Assembly: GCF_014397115.1 (NCBI RefSeq)
Contig: NZ_CP060720.1
Coordinates: forward strand, 512,001 to 576,000
Length of the DNA stretch: 64,000 nt
Direction of reading: 5' to 3'
Source of the DNA: Vagococcus carniphilus
GTDB taxonomy: Bacteria; Bacillota; Bacilli; Lactobacillales; Vagococcaceae
The position numbers were made by a program, and so were the translations under genes. The stretch's first letter is position 1; the number at the start of each line of letters is the position of its first letter. The notes beneath the pieces were generated by a model that worked only from the letters and a program-made list of their open reading frames with translations, searched no databases and had not been told where the DNA came from. Positions 46,365-55,171 of this stretch are shown one piece after another.

Positions 46365-46485
46365 GAATGAATCCTCCAATTTGTTTAATCTTAAGTTAAG
46401 AATAGTATAGCATAAAGGAGATACTGATTACTCTTTTTTTATGATAGAATAAGGATAATATTTAACAAGGGAGTCAGTTAAAAAG

Positions 46486-47349
46486 ATGTTGAAGAAAAAA
46501 ATAGAGTATGGAATAGACTTTTTAGAGCAACATTTAGCTATTTTTAAATGTCCGAAATGTCATCAAAGTTTTAAGGAAATAAAAAATAATAGCGCCATTT
46601 GTCAAAACAATCACCACTTTGATTTATCAAAAAAAGGAACTCTTCATTTTCCTAATCATCATATGACAAGTGATTATGATAAGGAGATGCTAACTAGTCG
46701 AAGAAAGATTATTCAAAAAGGCTTGTATCAACCCATAGAAGATCAAATATTAATACTGTTAAGTGAGTTAAGCCCAGATAGTTATGTGGTAGACATGGGA
46801 TGCGGGGAAGGTAGCTTTGTTAATCGCTTAAAGAGCCAAGAAAAAAATCCTTTAGCGTATTTAGGATTTGATTTATCTAAAGAAGGAGTTCAGTTAGCCA
46901 GTGATTTTTCTAAGGATGGATTCTTTTTTATTGGTGATGTAACAAACATGCCATTTGAAGATAACAGCATTGATATTTTATTGAATATTTTTTCACCTAG
47001 TCATTACGAAGAAATGAATCGGGTTTTAAAACCAGGTGGAATGATGATTAAAGTTATTCCTGAAGCGATGTATTTAAAAGAAATGAGAGAGCTTTTCTAT
47101 CATGATAATCCTGAAAAACAAAGTTATTCGAATGAAAATGTATATGAAAAATTCAAGAAAGATGTTAGTTTAGTGAAAGAAGAACGGTTAACTTATGCTT
47201 TTCCTGTCTCAAAAGAAGACTACGAAGACGTCTTAATGATGTCTCCAATTCATTGGGGAAGTACTGAAAAAGCTAAAATATATGCGAAAGAACATCCATT
47301 TGAAGAGTTAACCATTGATGTGAAAATATTAATTGGAAAAAAATCATAA
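46486..47349 (+). CDS. rlmA: 23S rRNA (guanine-N1)-methyltransferase RlmA
   Basis: A 287-residue SAM-dependent methyltransferase. The N-terminal zinc finger (Cys22, Cys25, Cys39, His43) contacts rRNA hairpin 35. The Rossmann motif I VVDMGCGEGSFVNRL is at ~100. The Gram-positive type (RlmA-II) methylates G748 near the macrolide and tylosin site. The start has GGGAG 13 bases upstream, a long spacing, so the first codon is less sure. Confidence 0.9.
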   Translation: MLKKKIEYGIDFLEQHLAIFKCPKCHQSFKEIKNNSAICQNNHHFDLSKKGTLHFPNHHMTSDYDKEMLTSRRKIIQKGLYQPIEDQILILLSELSPDSYVVDMGCGEGSFVNRLKSQEKNPLAYLGFDLSKEGVQLASDFSKDGFFFIGDVTNMPFEDNSIDILLNIFSPSHYEEMNRVLKPGGMMIKVIPEAMYLKEMRELFYHDNPEKQSYSNENVYEKFKKDVSLVKEERLTYAFPVSKEDYEDVLMMSPIHWGSTEKAKIYAKEHPFEELTIDVKILIGKKS

Positions 47350-47364
47350 TTTTCACATTCTTGG

Positions 47365-47393
47365 TTGTGTTAATTCTAAATAGGTGCTATACT
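47365..47393 (+). promoter_or_regulatory. Promoter of the RNA upstream of trmL
   Basis: TTGTGT (47365-47370), a 17-base spacer and TATACT (47388-47393). It starts 16 bases after the rlmA stop, so it is independent of rlmA. Confidence 0.65.
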
Positions 47394-47399
47394 GTTGTA

Positions 47400-47516
47400 A
47401 AGTCATTTTCAAAGGTTTTTATCAGATTCCTGTTCTGATAAAAGTTGTTGAGGGATGGCTTCCCATCAACGTAACGACTCGCAGTGAACTGACACCGAGG
47501 CGATACGTTTTTTTTT
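47400..47516 (+). ncRNA. Structured leader or small RNA upstream of trmL
   Basis: About 117 bases with three hairpins. H1 is TTTTATCAG/CTGATAAAA (47417-47443). H2 is GTTGAGGGA/TCCCATCAAC (47447-47470). H3 starts CGTA at 47470-47473 with TCGC/GCGA inside and closes with TACG at 47504-47507, followed by nine T residues. It has its own promoter and ends in a terminator 53 bases before trmL. The layout is like the 23S-methyl RNA motif (Rfam) of Lactobacillales, found near rRNA-methylase genes, but I could not compare sequences. It could be an attenuator for trmL or an independent RNA. Confidence 0.65.
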
Positions 47517-47569
47517 ATGTAAAATTATGAGCAAGTACAGATAAATTGATATAGAAAGAAGTTAAACGA

Positions 47570-48073
47570 ATGAATCATATTGTCCTTTTTGAACCACAAA
47601 TTCCTGCTAATACGGGAAATATTGCAAGAACTTGTGCTGCAACTAATACACCACTTCATTTGATTGAGCCTTTAGGCTTCTCGACAGATGACAAACATTT
47701 AAAAAGAGCCGGATTAGATTACTGGCATGATGTTAATATTAAGTACTACCCTAATTTGGAAAACTTTTTAGAAACGATTAAAGGAAAAAATCTTCACTTA
47801 GTTAGTAAATTTGCTAGAAAAACATATAGTGATGTGAACTATGATAATGGTGAAGATCATTACTTTATATTTGGTAAAGAGACAACGGGTTTGCCAGAAG
47901 AATTTATGAGAGAGTACGAGGAAAACTGTATTCGTATTCCGATGAATGATGAACATGTTAGATCCCTCAACTTATCTAATACTGCTGCTTTAATTATTTA
48001 TGAAGCACTGAAACAACAAGGATTTCCTAATTTAGAGAAAACACATATTTACGAAAACGATAAGCTTAGCTAG
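47570..48073 (+). CDS. trmL: tRNA (cytidine/uridine-34-2'-O)-methyltransferase TrmL
   Basis: A 167-residue SPOUT (trefoil-knot) methyltransferase acting on the wobble base of leucine tRNAs. Knot motifs are visible: [19 protein letters not shown] at the start, [10 protein letters not shown] in the middle and [25 protein letters not shown] at the end. The ribosome site is weak. It lies 53 bases after an RNA terminator, so readthrough could control it. The phosphatase gene follows in the same direction. Confidence 0.93.
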   Translation: MNHIVLFEPQIPANTGNIARTCAATNTPLHLIEPLGFSTDDKHLKRAGLDYWHDVNIKYYPNLENFLETIKGKNLHLVSKFARKTYSDVNYDNGEDHYFIFGKETTGLPEEFMREYEENCIRIPMNDEHVRSLNLSNTAALIIYEALKQQGFPNLEKTHIYENDKLS

Positions 48074-48087
48074 AAAGGGTTTAGTAA

Positions 48088-48708
48088 ATGAAACTATATT
48101 TCACACGACACGGTAAAACAGAATGGAACCAAGAAATGAGACTACAAGGAATGCATGGAGATTCTCCATTACTTCAAGAAAGCTTTGAAGAAATTGAAAA
48201 GTTAGGTCAACATTTAAAAGAAATTCCTTTTACGATGATTTATAGTAGTCCTCTAAAACGTGCCAAAATGACAGCAGAAGGTATTTGCTGTGAGTTAAAT
48301 CAAAAGCCAAGTATTGAGTTTGCTTCAGAGCTAAAAGAATTGGGGTTAGGGAAATTAGAAGGGCAGAGAATTATTGATAGCCGAGAAAAGTATCCTAAAG
48401 AGATGTGGACCTTACGAAATGATCCTAGTCAATATGATCCAACACCTTTTGACGGTGAGATTTATGAAGATATGTTAGCAAGAAGTGTTGGTTTTGTTCA
48501 CGAGGTTGTTTCTAATACAGAAACAGGCCCAGTTTTATTTGTTAGTCACGGAGTTACATTAGGTGGCTGTATTCAAACCTTGATAGGAACACCTTTAAAT
48601 GAAGTTAGAAAACAAGGTGGACTGTCGAATAATAGCCTGACAATTGTGGATTATACAGATGGAATATTTACGTTAGACGTGTGGAATGATTCAAGTTTTT
48701 TAAATTAG
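48088..48708 (+). CDS. Histidine phosphatase family protein
   Basis: A 206-residue phosphoglycerate-mutase-like (branch 1) phosphatase. The phospho-His motif RHGKTEWN starts at Arg7 (RHG, 7-9), the second conserved region is YSSPLKRAKMTAE, and the C-terminal FVSHGVT provides the second His. The substrate (sugar phosphate or other) is not known. It is 14 bases after trmL. Confidence 0.87.
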   Translation: MKLYFTRHGKTEWNQEMRLQGMHGDSPLLQESFEEIEKLGQHLKEIPFTMIYSSPLKRAKMTAEGICCELNQKPSIEFASELKELGLGKLEGQRIIDSREKYPKEMWTLRNDPSQYDPTPFDGEIYEDMLARSVGFVHEVVSNTETGPVLFVSHGVTLGGCIQTLIGTPLNEVRKQGGLSNNSLTIVDYTDGIFTLDVWNDSSFLN

Positions 48709-48739
48709 TATTCAATCAATCTGAAGGGAGGTTGCCCTT

Positions 48740-51253
48740 ATTTTTAATGAAGAAGAAACTGAAAAAAATTACATTGTGGGACAAGTAGTAACTACTTTTT
48801 TTGAAAATGCAACTAATTTTTATAAAGTGTTACTTGTTAACGTGAAGGAGACGAACACGTCTTATACAGCACAAGAAATTGTCGTCACGGGGACATTTGG
48901 TCAAATTCAAGAAGATGAGTTGTATCGATTTTATGGTGATATTGTTAATCATCCTAGGTACGGAGAGCAGTTGAAAGTAGATAGTTACCAACAAGATAAA
49001 CCAACTTCAGCTTCAGGTATGATCAATTATTTATCAAGTGATAAATTTCCAGGAATTGGTAAAAAAACGGCAGAAAATATAGTGGATTTACTTGGAGAAA
49101 ATGCCATTGATAAAATCATTGAAAATCCAGAAATTTTAAGTGAAATCAAGGGGTTAAATGCCAAAAAAATTGCTTTATTAGTTGAAACGATTAAAGAAAA
49201 TTATGGCATGGAACAAGTTATTTTAGGTTTAAATCAATATGGTTTTGGTAATCAATTAGCCTTTAGCATTTATCAATTTTATAAAGAAGAAACCCTTCAA
49301 ATTATTAATGAAAATCCATATCAGCTAGTTGAAGACATCGATGGTGTAGGATTTAAAAAAGCAGATGCGTTAGCTGAACAAATTGGAATCAGTGCAGAAT
49401 CTCCTCAGAGAATTAGAGCAGCCATCGTTCATGAATTGTTTCAAAGTTGTTTAAATTCAGGTAATACCTACATGGAAGCAAGGCAACTTCTAGAAGTAGC
49501 GATAACTACTTTAGAAAGCAGTCGACCAGTTGAAATTAAGCCAGCTGATGTGGCAGATGAGATGATTCGTTTAGCAGAAGAAGGCGTTATCATTCAAGAA
49601 GAAACTAAACTTTATGAGAAATCTTTGTATTTTTCGGAAGTAGGTATTACAACTTCTATTAAGCGTTTATTAAAACGAAAAAAAGAAATTTCTTATCCTA
49701 AAAAAGAAATTGATACGCAGATTAAAGCAATTGAGAAGCTATTTGATATTCAATATGGAAAATCTCAAATACAAGCAATCAAAGAAGCAATTACTTCTCC
49801 GTTTTTCATACTAACGGGAGGACCGGGAACAGGGAAGACAACTGTTGTTAACGGAATTGTCACTCTTTTTGCTGAATTAAATGGTTTATCATTAGACTTA
49901 GAAGATTACACACAAGAAGTCTTTCCAATTCTTTTAGCAGCCCCAACAGGCCGTGCGGCAAAGAGAATGAATGAAATGACAGGTTTACCAGCAAGTACTA
50001 TTCATAGGTTACTGGGGTTAACAGGCCGCGAGAAGGAAGTTCTTGAAGAAGCGAAAGAGCTTGAAGGTGGTCTTTTAATTGTAGATGAAATGTCTATGGT
50101 GGATACGTGGTTAGCTAATACATTACTGAAATCTATCCCAAATAACATGCAAGTTATTTTTGTAGGGGATAAAGATCAGCTACCTTCAGTTGGACCAGGG
50201 CAAGTATTAACTGATTTGTTAGCAGTAGAAGAAATTCCTAAAAGAGAGTTAACGGATATTTACCGCCAAGAAGATGGTTCGACAATTATCTCTTTGGCTC
50301 ATAGCATTAAAACAGGCCAGATGCCTCCTGATTTAACTAAAAATCAAAAAGATCGTTCTTTTATTCCTTGTTCTGTTAACCAAATTGAATCGGTGGTTCA
50401 GCAAGTTGTATTAAGAGCAAGTGATAAAGGTTTTTCTCCTCAAGATGTTCAAGTTTTAGCGCCAATGTACCGAGGAAAAGCTGGAATTGATCAATTGAAT
50501 CAAATGATGCAACAAATATTAAATGATAACGATGATGGTACAAGAAAAGAAGTAAAGTGGCTAGACAAAGTTTACCGTATTGGAGACAAGGTACTACACT
50601 TAGTAAATAGTCCTGAATTCAATGTTTTTAATGGAGATATGGGAGAAATTACTGGGATCACTTATGGAAAAGAGACTGAAGATAAGATTGATGAGATGAC
50701 GTTATTATTCGATGAAACAGAAGTTACTTATAAACGTCAAGAATGGAATAAATTTACACTTGCCTATGCTTGTTCGATTCATAAATCTCAAGGTAGTGAA
50801 TTTCAAATGGTTATTCTTCCGTTGGTGAAACAATATGGCCGAATGCTACAAAGAAAGCTAATTTATACGGCTGTTACAAGAAGTAAAGATTTTTTAATCT
50901 TACTTGGAGAAGTTGAGGCTTTTAAATATGCTATTGAGAGTGAAATGATTCCTAGACAAACAACGTTAAAAGAACGCTTAATTGAAACAGATGCGACACT
51001 TCAATTACAAGAAACGAAAATGAATCAGTATGAAGAAGAAAAGATAGACGAAGTTAAAGAAGAGCTAAAAAAAGAAACAAAAGAACCAGTTAAACAACCT
51101 AAAGATAATTTAAGTTCTATTTCATTATTTGAAGAGGAAGCTGAAAAGAGTGAACCTATTAGTTATGAATTAACGATGGATTTGGTAACAAAAGGTAAAA
51201 TTGATCCAATGATTGGAATGGAAAAAGTAAGTCCATATGATTTTATGACATAG
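48740..51253 (+). CDS. recD2: RecD2-type ATP-dependent DNA helicase, probable ATT start
   Basis: An 837-residue 5'-3' helicase of RecBCD-lacking Firmicutes, for repair and fork protection. N-terminal helix-hairpin-helix region (FPGIGKKTAENIV), Walker A GGPGTGKTT, Walker B-like IVDEMSMVD, the SH3-like insert and C-terminal motif ACSIHKSQGSEF are visible. An ATG-like start is missing: AAGGGAGG (48724-48731) is exactly 8 bases before ATT 48740, and the frame then reads IFNEEETEKNYIVGQ, which fits the family. The first canonical codon, GTG 48776, would drop 12 residues and has no ribosome site. Confidence 0.87.
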   Translation: MFNEEETEKNYIVGQVVTTFFENATNFYKVLLVNVKETNTSYTAQEIVVTGTFGQIQEDELYRFYGDIVNHPRYGEQLKVDSYQQDKPTSASGMINYLSSDKFPGIGKKTAENIVDLLGENAIDKIIENPEILSEIKGLNAKKIALLVETIKENYGMEQVILGLNQYGFGNQLAFSIYQFYKEETLQIINENPYQLVEDIDGVGFKKADALAEQIGISAESPQRIRAAIVHELFQSCLNSGNTYMEARQLLEVAITTLESSRPVEIKPADVADEMIRLAEEGVIIQEETKLYEKSLYFSEVGITTSIKRLLKRKKEISYPKKEIDTQIKAIEKLFDIQYGKSQIQAIKEAITSPFFILTGGPGTGKTTVVNGIVTLFAELNGLSLDLEDYTQEVFPILLAAPTGRAAKRMNEMTGLPASTIHRLLGLTGREKEVLEEAKELEGGLLIVDEMSMVDTWLANTLLKSIPNNMQVIFVGDKDQLPSVGPGQVLTDLLAVEEIPKRELTDIYRQEDGSTIISLAHSIKTGQMPPDLTKNQKDRSFIPCSVNQIESVVQQVVLRASDKGFSPQDVQVLAPMYRGKAGIDQLNQMMQQILNDNDDGTRKEVKWLDKVYRIGDKVLHLVNSPEFNVFNGDMGEITGITYGKETEDKIDEMTLLFDETEVTYKRQEWNKFTLAYACSIHKSQGSEFQMVILPLVKQYGRMLQRKLIYTAVTRSKDFLILLGEVEAFKYAIESEMIPRQTTLKERLIETDATLQLQETKMNQYEEEKIDEVKEELKKETKEPVKQPKDNLSSISLFEEEAEKSEPISYELTMDLVTKGKIDPMIGMEKVSPYDFMT

Positions 51254-51254
51254 T

Positions 51255-51299
51255 AAAAAAGACACTAAAAACAATAAATTGTTTTGGTGTCTTTTTTTA
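51255..51299. terminator. Bidirectional terminator between recD2 and the lipid kinase
   Basis: AAAAAAGACAC-AAAACAAT pairs with ATTGTTTT-TGTCTTTTTT. Confidence 0.9.
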
Positions 51300-52250
51300 T
51301 ATCCAGAAAAGTCTTTTAGTTAACTCACAAGAAATGGTATAGGATTCCTCACCGACAATTTCTCCATCTGTTTGAGCAAACTGGTCACTAGGTGAAGTAA
51401 CTTCTAAATGAGTTGTTTTAAAATGATGAATGTATTTAGAAGTTAAATGAGTTTTAGATAAAATTCTTACGGCTAAGTAAATAATTTCAAAAATATTTAC
51501 TTTTTCAACTAACACAACACTAATCTCGTCATTAAAAGGACTAGCAGTTGGATCAATAGCGACACCACCACCAAAATAAGGATGATTGGTGATAGAGCAT
51601 AAATAACCTTGATCGAAATGAAACGACTGTTGATCTGTTTTAAATGAGATAGGAAATGCTTTTTGTTTACTCACAACTTTAAAAATAGCTGCTAAATAAG
51701 ATAAAGAACCTAAATGTAGCTTATTTAAGAATCTTTTTGTTTTTGAGTGATTAGCAGTGCTAACAATATTAGCGTCTAAACCAATGCCGATATTATTGAG
51801 AATAAAGCGAACTTCATCTTGCTCTTTGAACCAAGCTCGAATCATGTTGACAGGTTGAGGTTCTTTTGCAAAAAGAATTCGATCAATGGCTTCTTTCGTT
51901 TTTCTGGAAAGAGAAATACCACGAGCAAAATCATTACCAGATCCACCAGGAATATAAGCAATTGGGATATTAGGAAAGGCTTGTAAAACATTAATAACCT
52001 CATGCAAAGTTCCATCACCTCCTAAAACAACTAGTAAAGGAAATGGTTTAGTCGAATGATTCCAATCGATTAATAATGTATCTAAAAGATCACTTGTAAT
52101 TTTTTTTTCATGACCTGCGTATTCAGTAAAGTAAGTTGTATAGGTAATGTCTTTTTCTTTTAAATAGTTTTCCGTTGTTGCAAGTACTTTTTTGGCATTA
52201 CCAGAACCAGCCTGAGTATTAACAACTATATGTAAGGTAAATCTGTTCAT
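51297..52250 (-). CDS. Diacylglycerol kinase-family lipid kinase
   Basis: A 317-residue DagK/LCB5-fold lipid kinase. The nucleotide-binding GGDGTLHEVINVL and PGGSGNDFARGI motifs are present, followed by a C-terminal beta-rich domain. Soluble DgkB-type enzymes rephosphorylate diacylglycerol from lipoteichoic acid synthesis, while YegS-like relatives have other lipid substrates; sequence alone does not decide. AAGGAG lies 8 bases before the ATG. Confidence 0.88.
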   Translation of the reverse strand: MNRFTLHIVVNTQAGSGNAKKVLATTENYLKEKDITYTTYFTEYAGHEKKITSDLLDTLLIDWNHSTKPFPLLVVLGGDGTLHEVINVLQAFPNIPIAYIPGGSGNDFARGISLSRKTKEAIDRILFAKEPQPVNMIRAWFKEQDEVRFILNNIGIGLDANIVSTANHSKTKRFLNKLHLGSLSYLAAIFKVVSKQKAFPISFKTDQQSFHFDQGYLCSITNHPYFGGGVAIDPTASPFNDEISVVLVEKVNIFEIIYLAVRILSKTHLTSKYIHHFKTTHLEVTSPSDQFAQTDGEIVGEESYTISCELTKRLFWI

Positions 52251-52337
52251 TTTTGAATCTCCTTTTTAACCAATAAGTTTAATATACCAAAAAAAAGATT
52301 CTTATGTCATTATTTTAGTTTTTTTGAATCATATCAT

Positions 52338-52366
52338 TTGCTAAAAATACAAGTTATCACTATACT
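52338..52366 (+). promoter_or_regulatory. Promoter of the NAD(P)H:FMN reductase gene
   Basis: TTGCTA (52338-52343), a 17-base spacer and TATACT (52361-52366). Confidence 0.65.
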
Positions 52367-52379
52367 AAAGTAAGTGATA
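52355..52379 (+). promoter_or_regulatory. Operator candidate overlapping the -10 box
   Basis: TATCACT (52355-52361) and AGTGATA (52373-52379) are perfect 7-base arms with an 11-base spacer and include the -10 box. The regulator is unknown. Confidence 0.5.
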
Positions 52380-52413
52380 GAGAATAATTAAAAATGAGAG
52401 GAAATGAATTAAT

Positions 52414-52968
52414 ATGAGTAAAAAAATTGGAATGATTGTAGGAAGTACAAGAAAAGGTTCTTTTAACCGAACAATTGCAGAAAGTGTTGCTTCATTATTC
52501 CCAGACAAATTTGAAGTTGTTTTTCCTGAAATTGGTCACCTAGAAATGTATGAACAAGATTTAGATGATGAAGGTCAAACGCCAGAATCATGGAAAAAAT
52601 TCCGTGAAGAAATTAAAAATTTAGATGGTGTTATTTTTGTGACGCCAGAATACAATCGATCAGTACCACCTGTTTTAAAAAATGCCATTGATATTGCCTC
52701 AAGACCATATGGAGAAAATGTATGGGATGATAAACCAGGAGCAATCATAAGTGCTTCACCAGGAGCAATTAGTGGATTTGGTGCAAACCATCATTTAAGA
52801 CAAATTTTAACATTCGTTAATGTCCATACAATGGCACAACCAGAAGCTTATTTAGGCTCTGTGATGAATTTTATTAATGAGGATGGTAGTGTTAAAGAAG
52901 ATACAGTTAAGTTCTTACAAGTTATTACAGATGCTTATGTAGCTTGGTTTGAAAGATTAGAAAAATAA
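52414..52968 (+). CDS. NADPH-dependent FMN reductase family protein
   Basis: A 184-residue flavodoxin-like protein (PF03358). The FMN phosphate-binding loop GSTRKGSFNR follows the first strand, and the family motif PEYNRSVPPVLKNAID is present. It reduces quinones, azo compounds or chromate-like acceptors; the physiological substrate is unknown. GAGAGGA precedes the ATG. A promoter with an operator-like repeat suggests control by a redox regulator. Confidence 0.9.
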   Translation: MSKKIGMIVGSTRKGSFNRTIAESVASLFPDKFEVVFPEIGHLEMYEQDLDDEGQTPESWKKFREEIKNLDGVIFVTPEYNRSVPPVLKNAIDIASRPYGENVWDDKPGAIISASPGAISGFGANHHLRQILTFVNVHTMAQPEAYLGSVMNFINEDGSVKEDTVKFLQVITDAYVAWFERLEK

Positions 52969-52978
52969 ACTTTAAATA

Positions 52979-53026
52979 AAAAGGCTGTGATTTAAGTTTT
53001 TACGCTTAATCACAGCCTTTTTTTAT
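52979..53026. terminator. Bidirectional terminator
   Basis: AAAGGCTGTGATT pairs with AATCACAGCCTTT. It serves the reductase (plus) and the acetyltransferase (minus). Confidence 0.9.
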
Positions 53027-53481
53027 AGGTTTAAACGTAGACGAATCATGTCTCTTAAGACAAGTCCATTTTCTACTATTTCTTCACTATAATGATGAAT
53101 GAAAAAATCAGTATCGATACTTGAAATTCGAAAGCCTACTTTTTGATAAAGATAAAGTTGACCAATACTCGTCGAACCAGTTCCAATTTCTAATGTTCGG
53201 TAATAATTTTTCTTAGCATAATTAATAGCAAAGTCTAACATTTGCTGACCAATACCTTGTTTTTGAAAGTTAGGTTCAACTGCTATATTAACAATTTCCA
53301 AGGTTTCAGGTCTTGTAGGTAATAAGACAATCGTTCCAACTAATTTCTTATCTAAAGTTACTTCATAAGTAAATCCTCGATGAGTATAGTCGTCCACTAA
53401 TTTTTTTGAAGGGTCAGCATCTAAAAGAAGTTCATAATGAGGGTCAGTCAGTTGAGTTAGTTCATTAAATATAAGATTCAT
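53023..53481 (-). CDS. GNAT-family N-acetyltransferase
   Basis: A 152-residue acetyltransferase. The acetyl-CoA motif A is clear: VNIAVEPNFQKQGIGQQMLDFAI, followed by TLEIGTGSTSIGQLYLYQKVGF (motif B). The substrate is not known. GGAG precedes the ATG. It stands alone, divergent from the queT leader. Confidence 0.9.
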   Translation of the reverse strand: MNLIFNELTQLTDPHYELLLDADPSKKLVDDYTHRGFTYEVTLDKKLVGTIVLLPTRPETLEIVNIAVEPNFQKQGIGQQMLDFAINYAKKNYYRTLEIGTGSTSIGQLYLYQKVGFRISSIDTDFFIHHYSEEIVENGLVLRDMIRLRLNL

Positions 53482-53537
53482 AGTAATTCTCCTTTTATTT
53501 TTATTATATAGGTCATAGGAGTAGGACTCAAATTATT

Positions 53538-53566
53538 TTGACAATTTAAAGATTAAGGAGTACGAT
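53538..53566 (+). promoter_or_regulatory. Promoter of the queT transcript
   Basis: Consensus TTGACA (53538-53543), a 17-base spacer and TACGAT (53561-53566). Confidence 0.7.
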
Positions 53567-53587
53567 AGTGTCGTTGCATTTTTAGCA

Positions 53588-53634
53588 ACCGCAGTTCATT
53601 GATACCATCCTGCGATAAAAAAACTAGGAAGGAG
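53588..53634 (+). promoter_or_regulatory. PreQ1-I riboswitch
   Basis: A CGCAG/CTGCG stem (53590-53594 with 53610-53614) encloses the L1 loop TTCATTGATACCATC. It is followed by the A-rich tail ATAAAAAAACTAGG that folds back to form the class I pseudoknot. The pseudoknot end abuts the ribosome site AAGGAG (53629-53634), so preQ1 would block translation of queT. Confidence 0.93.
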
Positions 53635-53644
53635 AAAAAAGAAA

Positions 53645-54163
53645 ATGGAAAAAAGAGCAGTACAAACGAATACCCAAGTGATTATTTTTAATGGTTTATT
53701 AGCAGCACTGTACATAATTTTAACGGTTGTTGTAGCACCTGTTGCTCAAGGTCCGATTCAGTTTAGAATTTCGGAAAGTTTAAACCATATTGTTGTATTT
53801 AACAAAAAATTATTATGGGGTGTTTTTGGTGGAGTAGTCATGTTTAATTTATTTTTCTCAACAGGAGGTCTGTTGGATGTTTTATTTGGTGGAGGACAAA
53901 CGTTACTAGCGTTACTGTTAACCGCCTATTCAGAAAAATGGATTAAAGATACGAAAAAAAGAATGGTTTTTAATACCATTGCCTTTTCTCTGAGTATGAT
54001 TTTAATTGCTATTATGATTTGTATTTTAAGCAATCAAGCAATCGGCTCAGCCTTTTTCTGGGGAACTTATGGTTCATTATTCTTAAGTGAATTAGTCATC
54101 ATGAGTGTATCAGCCCCAATGATTTATTATGTGAATAAATACGTTCATTTTGATCGGATTTAA
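53645..54163 (+). CDS. queT: Queuosine precursor ECF S component QueT
   Basis: A 172-residue integral membrane protein (COG4708) with five to six helices. It is the substrate-binding subunit for import of preQ1 or another queuosine precursor. Family features GPIQFRISESLNHIV and GGVVMFNLFFSTGGLLDVLFGGGQT are visible. The preQ1-I riboswitch directly upstream confirms the substrate class. With queG at 35146, the organism seems to salvage queuosine precursors. Confidence 0.95.
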   Translation: MEKRAVQTNTQVIIFNGLLAALYIILTVVVAPVAQGPIQFRISESLNHIVVFNKKLLWGVFGGVVMFNLFFSTGGLLDVLFGGGQTLLALLLTAYSEKWIKDTKKRMVFNTIAFSLSMILIAIMICILSNQAIGSAFFWGTYGSLFLSELVIMSVSAPMIYYVNKYVHFDRI

Positions 54164-54173
54164 ACGGAAAATA

Positions 54174-54213
54174 AAACAAAAGAGAGTAGCTTAAAGCTAG
54201 CTCTCTTTTTATT
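54174..54213. terminator. Bidirectional terminator between queT and cbpA
   Basis: AAAAGAGAG-AGC pairs with GCT-CTCTCTTTTT. Confidence 0.88.
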
Positions 54214-54217
54214 ATGA

Positions 54218-54856
54218 TTAATTTTGTGTTAAATCTTCTACTTCAGCTACGAAAAAGTCTTTCTTTTCAAGAGCTTTAACGATAATATCACAGGTTTCTT
54301 TATCTGTTCCCGCTGGTAAAGTAACGATTGTTCTACGAATGTATTCGTCTTTACCGACATCTAAAGTAATACAGCTTGCAATATCAGAGTGTTTAGAAAT
54401 AATTTTTGTCATAGTAGCTAGGTCACCTTTTTTACCTGTTGATGCCACAGTTAAAGCGAAGCGTCCTTCATTAATATTCCATGACTGAGATAAAATACCT
54501 AGTAAACTACTATGAGTTAAAATACCATAAAACATATTGTCGTTATCTAAAACAGCAATATATGGAAGTTCTTTAATTGTAAAGAAAATTTTGAAAAACG
54601 ATGAATTCAAATGAATGAATTTTGTCGCATTTTTAATCAAATGTGTTACAGGTAATGACATATCTCCACCGTTTGCTTTGTGGCGATAAATATGCATTTT
54701 ATAAATATTTCCTCTGAAAATCTTTTCAGATTCATCTAGTACAGGAACACAACGAAAGCCTGATTGTTCAAGAATTCCAATGGCTTCTTCTAACGTACAA
54801 GATTCATTGACAGTTGTTAATTGTCGTTTAGGTATACAAACTGATTCAATTAGCAT
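54218..54856 (-). CDS. cbpA: Cyclic di-AMP-binding protein CbpA
   Basis: A 212-residue protein with two CBS motifs (~1-135) and a C-terminal ACT-like domain (~140-205), the architecture of Listeria CbpA (Lmo0553). It binds c-di-AMP, and the downstream effect (potassium or stress signalling) is not settled. GGGGAG precedes the ATG by 9 bases. It is monocistronic. Confidence 0.85.
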   Translation of the reverse strand: MLIESVCIPKRQLTTVNESCTLEEAIGILEQSGFRCVPVLDESEKIFRGNIYKMHIYRHKANGGDMSLPVTHLIKNATKFIHLNSSFFKIFFTIKELPYIAVLDNDNMFYGILTHSSLLGILSQSWNINEGRFALTVASTGKKGDLATMTKIISKHSDIASCITLDVGKDEYIRRTIVTLPAGTDKETCDIIVKALEKKDFFVAEVEDLTQN

Positions 54857-55018
54857 AATAAAGATCTCCCCTCATTTTTTCATTATACAGTAATAATAAC
54901 ATATCTATTTTAAGAAACAAAACAAGTTTTTTTCTTTTTTACATCGTTTTTTAATTGACACTATGCTAAAATGATGATAAATTTATGAAATTATGAAAAA
55001 GAGTAGGAGGTTACTACT

Positions 55019-55171
55019 TTGGCAACTAAAAAATCAGCACTAGCTTGTTCAGAATGTGGTTCTAGAAATTATTCTAAAGCTGTGAATGACGCTAATCGTA
55101 CAGAACGTTTAGAAGTAAAGAAATTTTGTAAGTATTGTAAAAAACATACACTACATCGGGAAACTAAGTAA
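55019..55171 (+). CDS. rpmG: 50S ribosomal protein L33
   Basis: A 50-residue ribosomal protein, [17 protein letters not shown] and onward. It has two Cys pairs (Cys10/Cys13 and Cys37/Cys40), so it is the zinc-binding form. The start is TTG at 55019, with AGGAGG (55005-55010) 8 bases upstream. It lies ahead of secE-nusG with a terminator between. Confidence 0.95.
   Translation: MATKKSALACSECGSRNYSKAVNDANRTERLEVKKFCKYCKKHTLHRETK

Noticed and set aside
48776..51253. GTG 48776 as the start of recD2
   Set aside because: No ribosome site lies before it, and it would remove residues that belong to the family; ATT 48740 has an ideal site.
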